A stretch of 64,000 nt of DNA. Origin: Aquatica leii (lineage: Eukaryota > Arthropoda > Insecta > Coleoptera > Lampyridae). Below are positions 22,651 through 34,382 of this stretch, in pieces. The DNA lies in contig CM069437.1 in assembly GCA_035610365.1 (NCBI GenBank), forward strand, positions 30,895,507 through 30,959,506, written 5' to 3'. The position numbers were made by a program, and so were the translations under genes. Each line of letters starts with the position of its first letter. The stretch's first letter is position 1. The notes beneath the pieces are model-generated. The model was not told the DNA's origin. It saw nothing but the letters and a program-made list of their open reading frames with translations, and did not search any database.

Positions 22651-24910
22651 CGTTTAAGGCAACGTCAAAGTTAAATACAAACATATAAGGTGGAGAAGTT
22701 AGTGAGCGAAAAAACTGGAGTTAGTAGTGGTAGTAAGAAAGCAGAAGGAGAGAGAAAAAGGTGGATAACGGAGGAAGGGTGTAAGGGCAAGAAAGAATAA
22801 ATAATTAAGTGAAAAGTGTAAAACTGGTGAAAAAGTATAAAACTGTGACTAACAAGTTAGATTAAGAGGAATAAACAGTACATTAGAGAAGGTCAGTGGT
22901 AAAAGATAACCTCCTACATTAATAGAAATTATTGCACTTAATACAAAATTAAAGAGAAACCACTAAAAGTGAGACTTTATAACACGAAAAGAAAGAAAAG
23001 AAGTAGTGAAAAATAAAAAAGAGAAAGGAATAAATAAAAGAGCGAGAGAGAAAGGAAGTAGAAAAAAACAGACAACAAATATTTGGAAAAGGGAAGAAAT
23101 AATAAGATCACCGGACATTAAAAAAATAACGCAGGAAAACGAATGAAACAGCTCAATAACAAAAAGAGAGAAAAACAGAAAAAAATTGAGGAACTAATAG
23201 AATGAATTAATGAGATAATAAAACAAATGGAAGAAAACATGCAAGGAATTAAGCAGGAAATAAAAAAATATATAATATTGAAGTGGTGAAGAAGTCAAGA
23301 ACCACAAAAGGAATTAGTATTAAAGCTGGAAAAAAAATAAACGTGAAAGTAGAAGTTAAAAAAGTGACTGTATTATAGAGAAAAATAAAATGAGATGGTG
23401 AGAGAGAAAGTGATGGCGGAGACGAGAAAATTTAGAAAACAAAAATTTATATAAATCACGATTTGACATAGGAAGAAAGGAGAGTAAAAGAGACATAATG
23501 AACAGAGCGACAGAAAAAAGAGCGGAAGGGAAAGGTATGGGTTGAATATAGAAAAATGGAGAAAGATACATGTGGAACGACAGAGACAGGGAGCTCTGCA
23601 GAGAAAGGAGAGAGAAAAGTGGTAGTCAAAGAGCAAAAAACTAAAGGGCGAAGGAAGGGCAAAGAATTTTGACAAAATGACAAAAAAAGAATTAATGAGT
23701 AATTGAAAAGGAAAAGACGAAGAAAGAGGAATAAAGCAAAGTAAGGAAGATGCACAGGACGAGATGAGTGAGCTGAAAGTATTGTTTTGGAACGTATCGG
23801 GAATTACAGGATTACAAGAAACATCAACGGAAGAAAAAGAATGGGAGTGGTGGGGAAAAGAGTTGTCGGAGAAATTTTATTGGGTGGTACAACATGCAGA
23901 AAGAGAGATGAGTAAAACGAGAGCAAAAGGGAGTATAAATAACGGGAATAATAAGAAAATGACTGAGTCAGGATGAGAAAGAGAAAGTGCAACAGAAAAA
24001 AAAATTAGAAAAAAACATACAGTGCGAAAAAACAAAAATAAAAATAGTGACGGTTTACAGCAGTACTATGAAAGAGACAAGAAAGAACATAGAAGAGATG
24101 ATAGAAGAGAAGGAGGAAGGAGGAAACTTTAAAGCAAGAATATAGGAACAGGGAGAATAGAAGCAAGAAAAGGGACGGGAAATAGATAAAGGACAAAGTG
24201 ATAAATAAAAAAGGAGAAAACTGCTGAAAACGTGCAACAAAACGGTGTGGGAAATAATGAATGGGAACAGAAAAGAAGAGGGAATGGGAGAGTATGCGTA
24301 CATAAGAGTAAGGAGAAAATCAATAACAGATTTTGTGATGACTAATAAAGAGACTGGAGGAAAGGTGAAGATAAAGAAGAAGGGGTAGGGTCAGACCACT
24401 AACCATTGGAATTTACAATAGAAGGAAGAGAAAGAGAAGAGAAAAAAAAGGATGGAAGACAGAAAAAGCTATAAAAAACAAAGAGAGAAAACGATATGGG
24501 TAGTAAAAATATTACAAAAGAGTGTGGAGGAAATAAAAAAGCTGATGGAGTAAGCGACAGAGAAAATCAGATTTATAAAGTGGAAGGGGGAAAAACAGGC
24601 GAAAAGGAATGGTAGGTTAGAGAATGCAAGGAAGCTAAGAAAATGACTAGAAAAGCATTAAGGCAGTGGAAAAGGGAAAAAAAGAACAATATAAAGAAAC
24701 AGTAAAAATTTTCAAGAAAAAATGTGAGAGAAAGAAAGAAAAAACAAAAAGAAACAAAAGGATCAAATTAAAGGAATAAAAACGGAAAAAAATATATGGA
24801 AATACCCAAAGAAAGAAAGGAAGGCACAAGCGATTACAAATAAAAGAATGGGAGAGATATTTTAGGAACCTGCTGGTGGAGTAGAACAAAATTAGAAAGG
24901 AGAAGAAAGA
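22651..24910 (+). pseudogene. Purine-rich non-LTR retrotransposon relic (ORF1 and endonuclease)
   Basis: The plus strand is strikingly A/G-rich. Early sequence (23210-23370) encodes coiled-coil-like Glu/Lys/Met repeats (MEENMQGIKQEIKK), as in ORF1 proteins. At 23764-23976 an endonuclease start reads LKVLFWNVSGITGLQETSTE, with an apparent deletion, then WVVQHAEREMSKTRAKGS. Further on are IKIVTVYSSTMKETRKNIEE (24040), VWEIMNGNRKEEGMGEYAYI and SITDFVMTN (24240-24345), then GSDH-stop-PLEF near 24390, the His-containing catalytic motif of APE-type endonucleases. No RT is visible before the LTR1 copy at 24911 truncates it. The clade is uncertain. Long minus-strand ORFs here are shadows of the purine bias. 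Confidence 0.7.
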
Positions 24911-25990
24911 TGTTATGTTCAAAGTTGGTAGCTCAATTTTCGAGTATAAACATTTTTTGAAGTATAAAATTTGTCTCTAGACCCCCTACTCTTTCGTCGG
25001 GATGTCAAATTTTAGACCGAAATAAAATATCACTTCCTGTAAGACCTGGTGCAATACAGACGATCTCTGTAAGCTCTGTATTTTTTACGCCCAACAAGGC
25101 TTTCATCGTTAGATTATTTTACGCAAACATAAAAATGAATTTTGTGGCTATTTAGTGGAAGCTTAGCCGGGGTAAGTTAGTAGATTTCTCTTTATTGTGA
25201 GTTTAATTTGACTCTGTCTTAATTGTCTGTAGTGGATTTCGGTACCCAACACACGTTTACCGTTATCAGTAAAGATAAACAGGTGGCATAATTGGAAAAA
25301 TCTCCATGACGTCACGTTATTGAAACGTAACTATTCACACCGTCAAGGGTAGGAAACCTTCAGAATTGTACTTCTTCTGAGAAGAGCTGCTACTCTAAAT
25401 TATTCTGTTAGGTTGAAGGGAAACGCTGTGCATTTGCGATCTCAAATGATTGGATGTTTTAAAGGGAAAATTTATTTGTGTTAACGTGGTATGTTTGTTT
25501 TGTGTTGGACTTAATATTACGTTTTAGGTAACTCAAGTACGGAATTAGCTAATCCCCTACTAGATAAAACCTAACTGTGAGTATTACAATTTCAAATTTT
25601 ACGATTTGTATTTCGGTGGTCATGTCGATTGTTGACCGTACGTGCATGTTAGGTTAACACAATTACTAATAAGATCATTTTGTGCTACACAAACTTTTGT
25701 TGTATACTTTTGCGATTTTAAATTTACGAATACAAATTTATACTTTCTGAGTATGTAAAAGTTTAGACCGACAGGGTCAGTTTATTGTACGGTGTGTTGC
25801 CCAGTAATGAGCGCAACTTATATTTGATTCGACCCACGTATTAACGTTTGGGTAATTTATACTTATGTACCTTCTTCATCCTCTTTGGAATTATTGTCTG
25901 TGATAAAATAATTATACATTATGTGTTATTAATTTTGTCGTGTTATTTGTTATTTTCCAGCTAAGGGTAGAGTTAGACGTTATCTTCCTA
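24911..25990 (+). repeat. LTR1 copy, 3' end truncated
   Basis: Begins TGTTATGTTCAAAGTTGGTA as in the solo LTR at 10256. It shares GACCGTACGTGCATGTTAGG, AGTTTAGACCGAC and TTGGAATTATTGTCTGTG with that copy. After GGGTAGAGTTAGACG the similarity stops, and an LTR2 unit begins near 26020. The last ~150 bp of LTR1, including its TAACA end, are missing. Confidence 0.75.
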
Positions 25991-26019
25991 ATTTAATCTT
26001 TATTTTATTTAGTCTTGGT

Positions 26020-26440
26020 TACTTCGATCATTTAAACGAAGTCACATCCAAAGGCAAAATAACAGTAATCGTCGTACATAAGATTACATACCACGCATAT
26101 TTTCGTTCTTAAATCAAAGAAAAGGGAGTAGTAGAAGTCACTACTGTTAACAAAGAATTGTCGGTTGGGTAAGTTTTAGTGCTCATATTTTACTTTTTTT
26201 GCTATTCATTATTATCATTGTCGATTGTATAGTGTATTGCCTACATCAAAATTATAGCTATAATATTACTATATTAGTCGTCAAATCTATAATTGTTATT
26301 GATCTATTCTTATTCTCTTTTGTTTGAAATAAATATATTGTTGTTAAAAGTTGTGTTTTGCAAATTTGTTTTTTTCTTTCAGTGATTGACAGTTTTAAAC
26401 AAGTTTTGTATTGAGCGATATTTATTTTTTTCGCGCCTTA
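26020..26440 (+). repeat. LTR2-like repeat upstream of a gypsy gag
   Basis: Shares ATACCACGCATATTTTCGTT, AAGGGAGTAGTA, TCGGTTGGGTAAGTTTT and TTTAAACAAGTTTTGTATT with the copies at 51775-52225 and (in part) 29150-29880. Its position just before a gag remnant is that of a 5' LTR. Confidence 0.65.
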
Positions 26441-27183
26441 CTTTTTCTGGTGAAGATTCTTCCTTACTTATCGAGTTTCTTTTTCGGAATGACGAATTGT
26501 TGTTTCTTGGTGTTTCACAGCATCAACTTTTTTTCTCAATTTTTAAGGTTTTGTCTGGCAAACCCCTTCTTGTTTTTGGGGCAAACCAAAATTTGTTGCG
26601 TTTTGCAAGAATGTTGCTGCTTTTTGGAATTGAAATTTCTTCCTGTAGATTATGGCGATTGCTTATTACAAACAATCGGTAAGCGTAGGATGGAAACTAA
26701 CAAATCTATCAAAAGATACGTTACCACCATGCGGTACGTCTTTTTACAGCTGTTAGAACCGGTCTCTGATCAAATACAACTTAAAATTGTGCGTCGTAAA
26801 CTCATTCCTTTTTATCATTTAGGACTTGCGTTAATACCGATTTCTACGTTTGACAAATTAATGACGTATGGAAGGCAGCTTATTCAATCTAAGGCTTCTA
26901 TAGACAAGTATAAACCACCTACATCTTCTCAAATTATATTTTTTTAACATCTTTGGTTACCGCAAGTGAACACCATGTTCGACAGTCGTCTAATCCGGTT
27001 GCATGTTCTCTTGATGTTTCTTCACTTTTTTCTTCTGTGTTTACTGCTAATTCTAGTAGTAGTCGTTGTTGTAGTTCTAAACGTGTTAAACCTTTACGTC
27101 TGGTTCTTTCTCTTTCAGTTTTGTCGACTAATTTGATTTTGGTTGTGAGGATTACCAGCTCTATCAATAGTATAAATAGTTAG
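26411..27183 (+). pseudogene. Ty3/gypsy gag remnant
   Basis: Two overlapping frames give consecutive gag blocks. One reads ELLFLGVSQHQLFFSIFKVL and GKPLLVFGANQNLLRFARML; the other reads LKFLPVDYGDCLLQTIGKRR, KSIKRYVTTMRYVFLQLLEP, IQLKIVRRKLIPFYHLGLAL and GRQLIQSKASIDKYKPP. The series is typical of insect gypsy-type gag. A frameshift near 26640 joins the halves, and a stop at ~26946 ends the clear homology. A Ser/Val-rich open stretch to 27183 may be the degenerate gag tail. A similar gag remnant lies at 49390. Confidence 0.75.
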
Positions 27184-29149
27184 TGTGTAAAGCGTCTCCT
27201 CGTCAATTTTCTTATTGATTAGTTATTCAAAGTGTTCTGTGCAAATGAATACAAGTTTATTCTGACGTTTTTTGACCTCATATGACACCAAAAGTGGCGG
27301 AGTACGTTCGTTACTATCCGGTTTGTCGATCAGAAACAAGCGTTTCGTTCAGATCGAATGTGCAATCGTGTTACTGCTGGTTTTCTATCGTTACTCATTC
27401 TGGTTTATTTTGAAGGATTTATGCGAACCTTTCTAAAGTTTGTCGTCGTTCTAAAGATGCGAAAGCTAGTTTTTTTTGGCAACAGCTACTCGTTTCGATA
27501 TTTCTGGTTGTGCTTTGTCATCTTTTTCTTCTAATCGTTCTCTTCTTTTTCATTGACCTGGCATACGTCGTAAATGTTGGTTTATTTTTGGCAATCGGAT
27601 TTCGACTTTTGGATGTTCTTTTGATTGATGTCTTTTTGTTTTGGTGTCGTCGTTAAAATTTTGGTGCTTGTAGCTGAGATGCTACCTAATTGGTTTTGTA
27701 ATTGGCAAGTCACTAGTAAGATTCTCACTTTGATTTTAGTGTAGTTTTCTTCTATTTTGGGTTTCCTGTTCCGCTTGTCAGCATTTAAATTTTTTTTAAT
27801 TTGGATAACTGGTTGACCATTGAAGGGTTGATCATCCTTTTCGTTTTTTCTACGGATAGTAGAACAAATCGGACACTTAAATTTTTTCTAATCTTTCTCA
27901 GTCTTTTCTTTCTTGCTTTTAGTTTTTTTTTTCTTTCTTTTTTTATTATTTCTTAAGGTTCACCTTTAGGGCAATTATCTGTTTTACTTTTTTTTTCTAG
28001 GTGTTGGTTCGTTACTTGAACATTTTCTTTCTTTTTTTTAGTAACTTCTTTCTTTAGTGTTCATTGCAACTATGTTTATTTTTTTAATTTTATCTCGTTC
28101 AGTTACGTTTCTTGCGTTATTGGGTTTAGTGGGTTTTTGTTTAGTTATGTTTGGGTTGAAACTTGGATTAGGCTGCTACGTTGTTTCTGGTACTGCAAGT
28201 ACTTCCGCTTAGTCGGCATTTTTGATGTTGTCAGTCACTGTTAGGGTATTTCTGTTTTTGTTATGTTTCTTTTGCTCTTAGAATATTCTAATACGTTCTT
28301 CGGGTTTTAGGTTTCAATGTGACATTACAACACGACGAGCACTGTCGATTGCAGATACCACAGCAATCGAAACGTTGTGTATATTCACTTCAAAATAATA
28401 AACAATGAAAGTTCAACAGAATGTTATTACTTCGCATCAAGCAACATTGTTTAATACATTTTTCTTTTGTGTTACGCGGTTTAGATTTCGATTGAATTAG
28501 TGCACTCATGGAGTGTTCAGTTTTTTTAAACTTTGTGGTTGTGACTTTCGGATTACTGATTTTATCTCTACCGTTTAGGTAACTTTTTGATCAGAATTTT
28601 TTTTACTTAAAATTTCTTTGCTTTGTTTTGCTTGCTTAGATCTTTAACGTTGTTTCGGTTAAAAAATCTCATACCGTCTGTTGACGGCTTTTTGGCATAA
28701 CTGCATTATTTTTTTTACGTTTTTTTTTTAAATCCGCATTTACAATTCAAGTTCTGCTTTTTACTTCCTGAGTTTTATTAACTTTTGGGACTTATATTTA
28801 GGGTAAGATTTGTATTTGCAGGTTAATGTTTTATAGGATTTTAGGGCGTTGTTTTTGACCGCGGTGTAAACTTCTTTCTTTTCTATGTCTCCTCTTTTTC
28901 TCTTGGTTTGTTTTAGATTTTTCCTCGGTAGGGTTTATAGGACTGTGTTGATTTCTGCGTTTTGCTAGCGTTTCGACTTCTGTTGACTTTACAACAAACA
29001 CCTTTCATTTGATACCTCCTTTTCTGTTGGTTGAAGTCTATTTGGTTCTTGAAAGTATCATTCCCTTTCATGCAATTTTGAATACATCTGTTTGATTATA
29101 CTTAGTGAATTGGGAAAGCCTATTCCTTTACGTTTGTTCTTGGGGTAGG
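27184..29149. other. T-rich interior between two LTR2 units
   Basis: By position this would be the pol region of a gypsy element bounded by LTR2 copies. The plus strand is pyrimidine/T-rich and no protease, RT or RNase H motif can be read. A stretch near 27290-27420 (EYVRYYPVCR) weakly recalls an integrase zinc-binding segment, not enough for a call. Confidence 0.4.
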
Positions 29150-29880
29150 TGTTACCACGCATAGTTTCGTTCTTAAATCGGATAAAGATTAGTATACACT
29201 TAAAGTAAGTTTTCTGATCTTATGTAAAAAGCCATCATGCCACATTTCATCAAACTTCTGCATAAAACTTATAAGCACTGCAGGGCAGTAAAATTTGAAT
29301 TCGAGAACTGCGTTAATAATGCTAACTCTATAACATTGTTATAACGTGGAATGATGTCTCTTAAATTTAACCTGGTGATTTATTATACAATTATTGTTAT
29401 CATATTAATCTTATGATTATAAGCTTTGCTAAAGTTTTAGACAAAAAAATCAATGACCTTATTGATCGATAAGATGCGATGTCTCGGTTTGTTTTGCGAG
29501 TGCATGTAAACGAAGCAGTTGATCGAGTACGTTTGAAATTACGGTGATTTTAAATTACTTTATTATTCTGTTAAAATCAAATTATAAGTGGGGCATGTTA
29601 GCATTGAATATAATTAGCTGTAAAAAGTGTTGCCTCGTCTAAAGGACCTGCATCAGTATTATTAATTGTTATATTTGTCGACGAATCTCTAATTGTTTAT
29701 TATTTACTTTCGTTTTTAATTTCTATTTTCTTTTTTGAAATAAATATATTCTTGTTGTAAACTGTGTTTTGCGACTTGTTTCTTTTCACTGTTTGACAGA
29801 TTTCAACGGGTTCTGTAATTAATAATTTTCCCCGTTTTGGCGCCTTTTTAATGACTTTATGATTAGTACACCAAGTATCA
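29150..29880 (+). repeat. LTR2-like repeat, downstream copy
   Basis: Carries TACCACGCATAGTTTCGTTC, TTAGCATTGAATATAATTAG, TGAAATAAATATATTCTTGT, TTTTGGCGCC and GATTAGTACACC in the same order as the other LTR2 copies. Together with 26020-26440 it may be the LTR pair of one decayed gypsy insertion, but I see no matching target duplication. Confidence 0.6.
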
Positions 29881-30655
29881 CCAGCGATCCTCTAGCCGAC
29901 GTGTTCTGAGCCGTCGACTGTACTAAGTTACGTGTAACAAATTTTTATATGCATCTCAGTCAGATTTATTGTTGTATAATGATGATCTAGGTAGACTTCT
30001 AATAACAGAAATTTAAACGGTAGATTCAATGCTCCCATCTAACATAGGCTATTAGAATTTGCATCTGGGGCAGTGTTCATAATCTGTGCGTGCCTTATTA
30101 GTCAAAGAAATTTTCTTTGGTAAAAGAACATTCGCAGGTAAGTTCCTCAGCAAGTTTCTTACAACAAATACATTCAAAACCACAATTCATGTATTCAACA
30201 TTTGGGTGAATGATTTAAGATACGTAAGATGTGGAAATTGCTGGGCATGACATTAAAACACGTGTAATTTGCTTAACGTTCAAAACGTTGGTGTACTTAG
30301 CGACTTTTGATGTGTCAAAAAAACATTATCATTGGACAAAATTTCCACACCCGGCGGACAGAGGATTAAGATTTGAGAAAGCTGAAAATTTGTTTTGTTG
30401 TGTGACATGAGTCGTATTTACCATTGTTGATATTGTAGTGAGTGTTTGTGTATAATTTAATGTATTTTATTTGGGATTTATATGTTATGTATGTTTTGTT
30501 GACTATTAGAAAAGTAATCAACCAGAGATAAAGACATTACATAGCTATCTATAAATAAGATTTCATTAAGCAGCTAAAACCATTGTTAAGAAGATTGCAA
30601 TGGTTGTTAATGATAATAATTTTTACCATTGAAAACCATATTTATGATTTGTGAG
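29881..30655. other. Non-coding stretch, nothing recognised
   Basis: No ORF, tandem array or repeat boundary that I can support. It ends at the 3' flank of the Penelope remnant. Confidence 0.4.
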
Positions 30656-30659
30656 TTTT

Positions 30660-31410
30660 TCGCTTATATTGAAAGATATATACAACAAAATAAAATAAAA
30701 TATGACTTCTGTGTATTCACTAACTTAGTGTACGTCAAAAAATGCGCATCTATTTGTTCCTTTTCTATATATACATAGTATATATAATTTTGAAATGATT
30801 TTCGGATTTCTTCTCGTTTTATAATGTTTTTATTGTTAAAACAACGTTTCGACAAGATCACACTTGTCATTTTCAAGTTAAACTAAACTTATTATTAACA
30901 CATTAACATGAATTAAAAATTAAACAAATTTGTCATTGTCAAGTTTAGTTTGACTTCTTGTCAACGGTCGATGACGTACCTACTTGATTTTGAATAGTAT
31001 TGGTTGTTGTTGGTTTATCTAAAGTTGTGCTAACGTTAGATAACGTTACATGGGTAAGAACTGTTGTTCAAATTTTTGGCAATCTGACGCTATCGTTTCG
31101 TTTCTTTAAGCTAGACGACCGTTTTTTAATTTCAATTGCTTCTCTAGCTATTCGTGGCCAAAAGTGTTCAACACTTGCAAGAATCTTGGTGTTGTCAAAG
31201 TCAATTACACGGCCCGTTTCATTCTAACAGCAACTTTACGTTTATCTACTCTCGCAGCAATTCTTCTATTTGTTTGACCAACATACGTTCCATTACACAT
31301 GCCGCATGGAACTTCATACACTCCTTGGCATTCAAGAGGAATATATGTAACGTGCACATTTTTATACGATTGAATACGTCTGATATTAATTAACATTTTT
31401 GTGTTCACTG
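30660..31410 (-). pseudogene. Penelope-like element: GIY-YIG endonuclease and 3' end
   Basis: Minus strand 31408-31205 reads IPLECQGVYEVPC, then GTYVGQTNRRIAARVDKRK, the start of the GIY-YIG-type endonuclease that sits C-terminal to RT in Penelope elements. After a frameshift near 31205 it continues DFDNTKILASVEHFWPRIAR and EAIEIKKR (31200-31110), the conserved C-terminal part. The tail around 30840-30900 (CTTGAAAATGACAAGTGTGA on the minus strand) is reminiscent of Penelope 3' sequences. Frameshifts and stops make it non-functional. The RT is not directly adjacent. Confidence 0.75.
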
Positions 31411-32345
31411 TTTATGTAAATTCTTTTGCGCAATGCATTTGACGCACTGCACATGCGTTATGAGCCTTCTTCTTAAGTAAAAGTCATGCTCCGACATCTT
31501 ACGTTTCGCAATGAAGTGAAGCGAACATTTTTTTGCGTGCTGCAAAAAGTGGAATGACCACTTGTTGAATTTAAGCCGGCGTTTGGTAGTAGCACTTTCG
31601 TTTGGTAGTAACATTTGCGTTTCGTAGAATTTAAAAAAAGAAATGGAAAGATAAAACCCGATAATTCGAAGGGGTAAGTCATTTTTGTTTTGATCCGCAT
31701 TGTGTAATTCATCGCAATTTACGTTTTAATTTTTTTTTTGTTCTGGATTTTTGGTTTCGTTCTTATACGATGTTTTTAAGTATGAAAGTCTTATGAGTAC
31801 GATTTCGATCTTTATACGTCTGCGATTATGGAAACTACGATCTACGATTATCAATTTTATTGATTTAAAAGGCAAGATATCAATCAAATCTTCGTGAAAG
31901 AGAAAATATACGATTTACGGAAATTGCATCATATTGCATCATTTCAATGAGTCATGATGACCACATCCTAAATAGAAACTGCACAATTCGTAAGTGATAA
32001 AAAAACCTTCAAGGACACGTATGTAAATAATCTGTAATTATTAGTTTTAAGTTAAGTTTTTGGTTTCAATATTTAACCATTTTAATATAAAAAAATATTG
32101 TGGTGTCCAACTTATACAATTTTTGTGTTTATCAAATTGAAAATTATTAATCTTAAGTAACGTAAGAATTCCCACGACTCTAATTAAATAAATATGAAAA
32201 TTTCTCATTGCTCTTATGTAGTTTGTTTTAATGTGTGTTTTCAATAAATATTTTTGTGAGCTGGCTGGTGCATTAATTCATTTATTTGTTATGCTTTTGT
32301 TTAATGTTAAAGTAAATTATGTTACGTAGGTAACTGAAGTGTGTT
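31411..32345. other. Stretch between two Penelope fragments
   Basis: AT-rich, with only short ORFs of no recognisable content. If the fragments at 31410 and 32346 come from one element, this ~935 bp would be an insertion or an intron-like segment within it. I see no clear terminal repeats to prove that. Confidence 0.35.
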
Positions 32346-32510
32346 ACATATATTCTTTTGGAGACTGTAAAATTGAACTAACTTTTCTATGTGTCGTAAA
32401 TACTGTTTTTATATTGTAACAATACAGTAATTTAGAAATTTTGTCTGTGACATTTTTGATGTAAGGTAGGTAAGCTTTTATTGTCATATTATCTTCTTGC
32501 GCTGATCCGA
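32346..32510 (-). pseudogene. Penelope-like fragment, RT to endonuclease linker
   Basis: Minus strand reads TIKAYLPYIKNVTDKISKLL, NIKTVFTTHRKVSSILQSPK and EYM before a stop. This is the linker between RT and the GIY-YIG domain of Penelope elements (the LPYIKGVTD..I..L and IKTVF..P...L..LRS.KD pattern). It lies on the same strand as, and in the correct order with, the endonuclease fragment at 31408. It also sits in the DNA just after the splice donor of the odorant receptor exon, so it is probably intronic. Confidence 0.6.
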
Positions 32511-32617
32511 AAATCATTTCAAAATAATATATTTACTCGTGAAAACCTTAAAAACAATATAGTTTATATAGTATATACATATATATACCTAACCAAAATC
32601 TAAAAATGTTTGCTTAC

Positions 32618-33147
32618 CGTAACAATAATATATGATGTTCAATACATTTCAGGTACATCTTTCTTCTTTCCAAGTTATCTTTAGCAAACTTTCTTTTACT
32701 CTGTACTAAATTTACATTTCTTCGTGTAACTTTTATGAAAGTTTCTTTTAGAATAATAAACTGCGTCATACAATGAAAGCAAATAGCCAAAAACAGATCA
32801 TCATGTCCACATATACATATTATAGCAATGTAAAAATCAGTAAAGCATTGTACAGCGTAAACGATTTCATAAAACGGACTCTGTCTTAAATCAAACGGAT
32901 ATAAAGATGATAATGGAAATTCTCGCACTCCTTCGCGTAAAGGTTTGCTGAGAAGTCCTATGCCAAACGTGAAAGCGCTTAGAAGAATCATAACCATACT
33001 GCACACTACTAAACGACTATTGAATCTTAGTTTTCGTTTTACTTGTTGGTTGACTTCAGCGGCGGTCCAAAATTGTTTTTCGATCGTATTCAGTATTTCG
33101 ATTATCTTTTGCGATTTAAAAAATATTATAGAAGATTTAAATATTGC
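32618..33147 (-). CDS. Odorant receptor (7tm_6 family), single internal exon
   Basis: This is the only convincing host gene. Insect odorant receptors are seven-helix, inverted-topology membrane channels that pair with the co-receptor Orco in olfactory neuron dendrites. The 530-nt exon is open and bounded by consensus splice sites: TGTTTCAG before GCAATATTT at 33147 and CG/GTAAGC at 32618. It enters in phase 0 and leaves after two bases of a codon. The protein contains EKQFWTAAEVNQQVKRKLRF, a membrane helix (VVCSMVMILLSAFTFGIGLL), FPLSSLYPFDL, and helices around FYEIVYAVQCFTDFYIAII and DDLFLAICFHCM. This is the characteristic middle of the family, roughly transmembrane helices 3-5. The first exon and the C-terminal exons are not recognisable in the window. 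It may be one exon of a long-introned gene or an orphaned duplicate. Confidence 0.8.
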
Positions 33148-34199
33148 CTGAAACATATTGCATTAAAATTAATAATTAATTTTTAGGTCTTATTGTGAAA
33201 AATAATTGTCTACAGAAGCAATCTATCTAAAATAAATTTGGTAACAGTAAAATATGTATCAGTAAAAATTTTTGTATAATAAAAACTTATCGATGATAAC
33301 GGTTATAGAACTATGGATTGATGTACTCTCTCTCTCTTTATCAACAATTTTTATTTTTAATTTTTGTGTCGTTGTTTTTTATAACGTTTGATTTGAAATA
33401 GTTATTTTCATATTGTGGCATTGAATTGTCAGTGCAGAACCAGCTCTGATAATTAGACGTACACATCGACTGTAAAGTTAAAGACAACGTGAATTTTACT
33501 TAGTAATATTCTAAACTTCCCAATAAAAAAAATGATTATTTGCAGAGACATTGCAATGACACAGTGCTTGCAACGTTTTTAAAAATTTTGTAGTACCGCA
33601 GCATTTGGTATGCTCAAGTAGGGAAAACGTGCACGCATTTTTCTTTGGGATGACATTGTCGGTTTTTAAAGAGGGAAGAGGAAAGTCGTGGAAATTTAGT
33701 CTAATTCCTGTTAAATTTATGATTATTTATGAAATTTTTGAATTATTCTTCCGTCATATAGCAGACATGTAAATACTATTCGTATTTATGTATTAATAAT
33801 TAAAATTATCAAACGTAAACATTTGTATTAAATTTACGGTTAACGCACTCGGCCATTAATCGAATTTTGCTATCGCACTACTGCACGTTGTGGTTTGGTT
33901 CATCGTACTGCATTTTATCGTGCTATTTAATGTAGTAACTTCGCTTTTGTTGTGACGATCTCCGCATTCGTGTAAAAAAAATTTCCGCATTTGTTGTACA
34001 GAAACTTATCGCTTTCGTCGTAAAAGAAAAATTCCAATTCATTGAGGAAACTACGGCTTTAGTTATATAGAAGAAGCCAAGCAATAGTATTATAAAATTA
34101 TTCTATTCTGATTGTAATTAAAAGATTAAAACCCTATTTATTCGAGAGGTATATATAAGAAGGCTTTTAGGTCAATTGCTACGTTGTGATTTAGTCTTA
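33148..34199. other. Non-coding stretch upstream of the receptor exon
   Basis: I looked for an upstream receptor exon on the minus strand and found no open stretch with receptor-like content. AT-rich, no clear repeat. A TATATAAG-type box occurs at about 34150, just before the minisatellite, without an associated ORF. Confidence 0.35.
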
Positions 34200-34382
34200 G
34201 GGCTCCGTATGATTTTACAGTTCCGGAGAACTTTAAGGCTCCAGATAGTTTTAATGCTCCGCATAATTTTACATGATTTTAGAACCCAGTATATTTTTAC
34301 GATACCGGATAATTTGAATATCCACGATAATTTTAGGATCCAGCAAAATTTTTAGATTCCGGATAAATTTTAAGATATCGAA
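34200..34382 (+). repeat. Degenerate 18-19-bp minisatellite, about ten units
   Basis: Units of the form (T/G)(C/T)TCCGGATAATTTTA recur in series, for example GGCTCCGTATGATTTTACA, GGCTCCAGATAGTTTTAAT, TACCGGATAATTTGAATA, TCCACGATAATTTTAGGA and TCCAGCAAAATTTTTAGA. Spacing is mostly 18-19 bp, with one longer unit near 34270. No ORF spans the array. Confidence 0.75.

Noticed and set aside
23356..24922. Series of minus-strand ORFs rich in Phe, Leu and Ser that look like membrane proteins
   Set aside because: They are the antisense of a purine-rich LINE relic with recognisable plus-strand endonuclease motifs; the hydrophobicity comes from T-rich codons.
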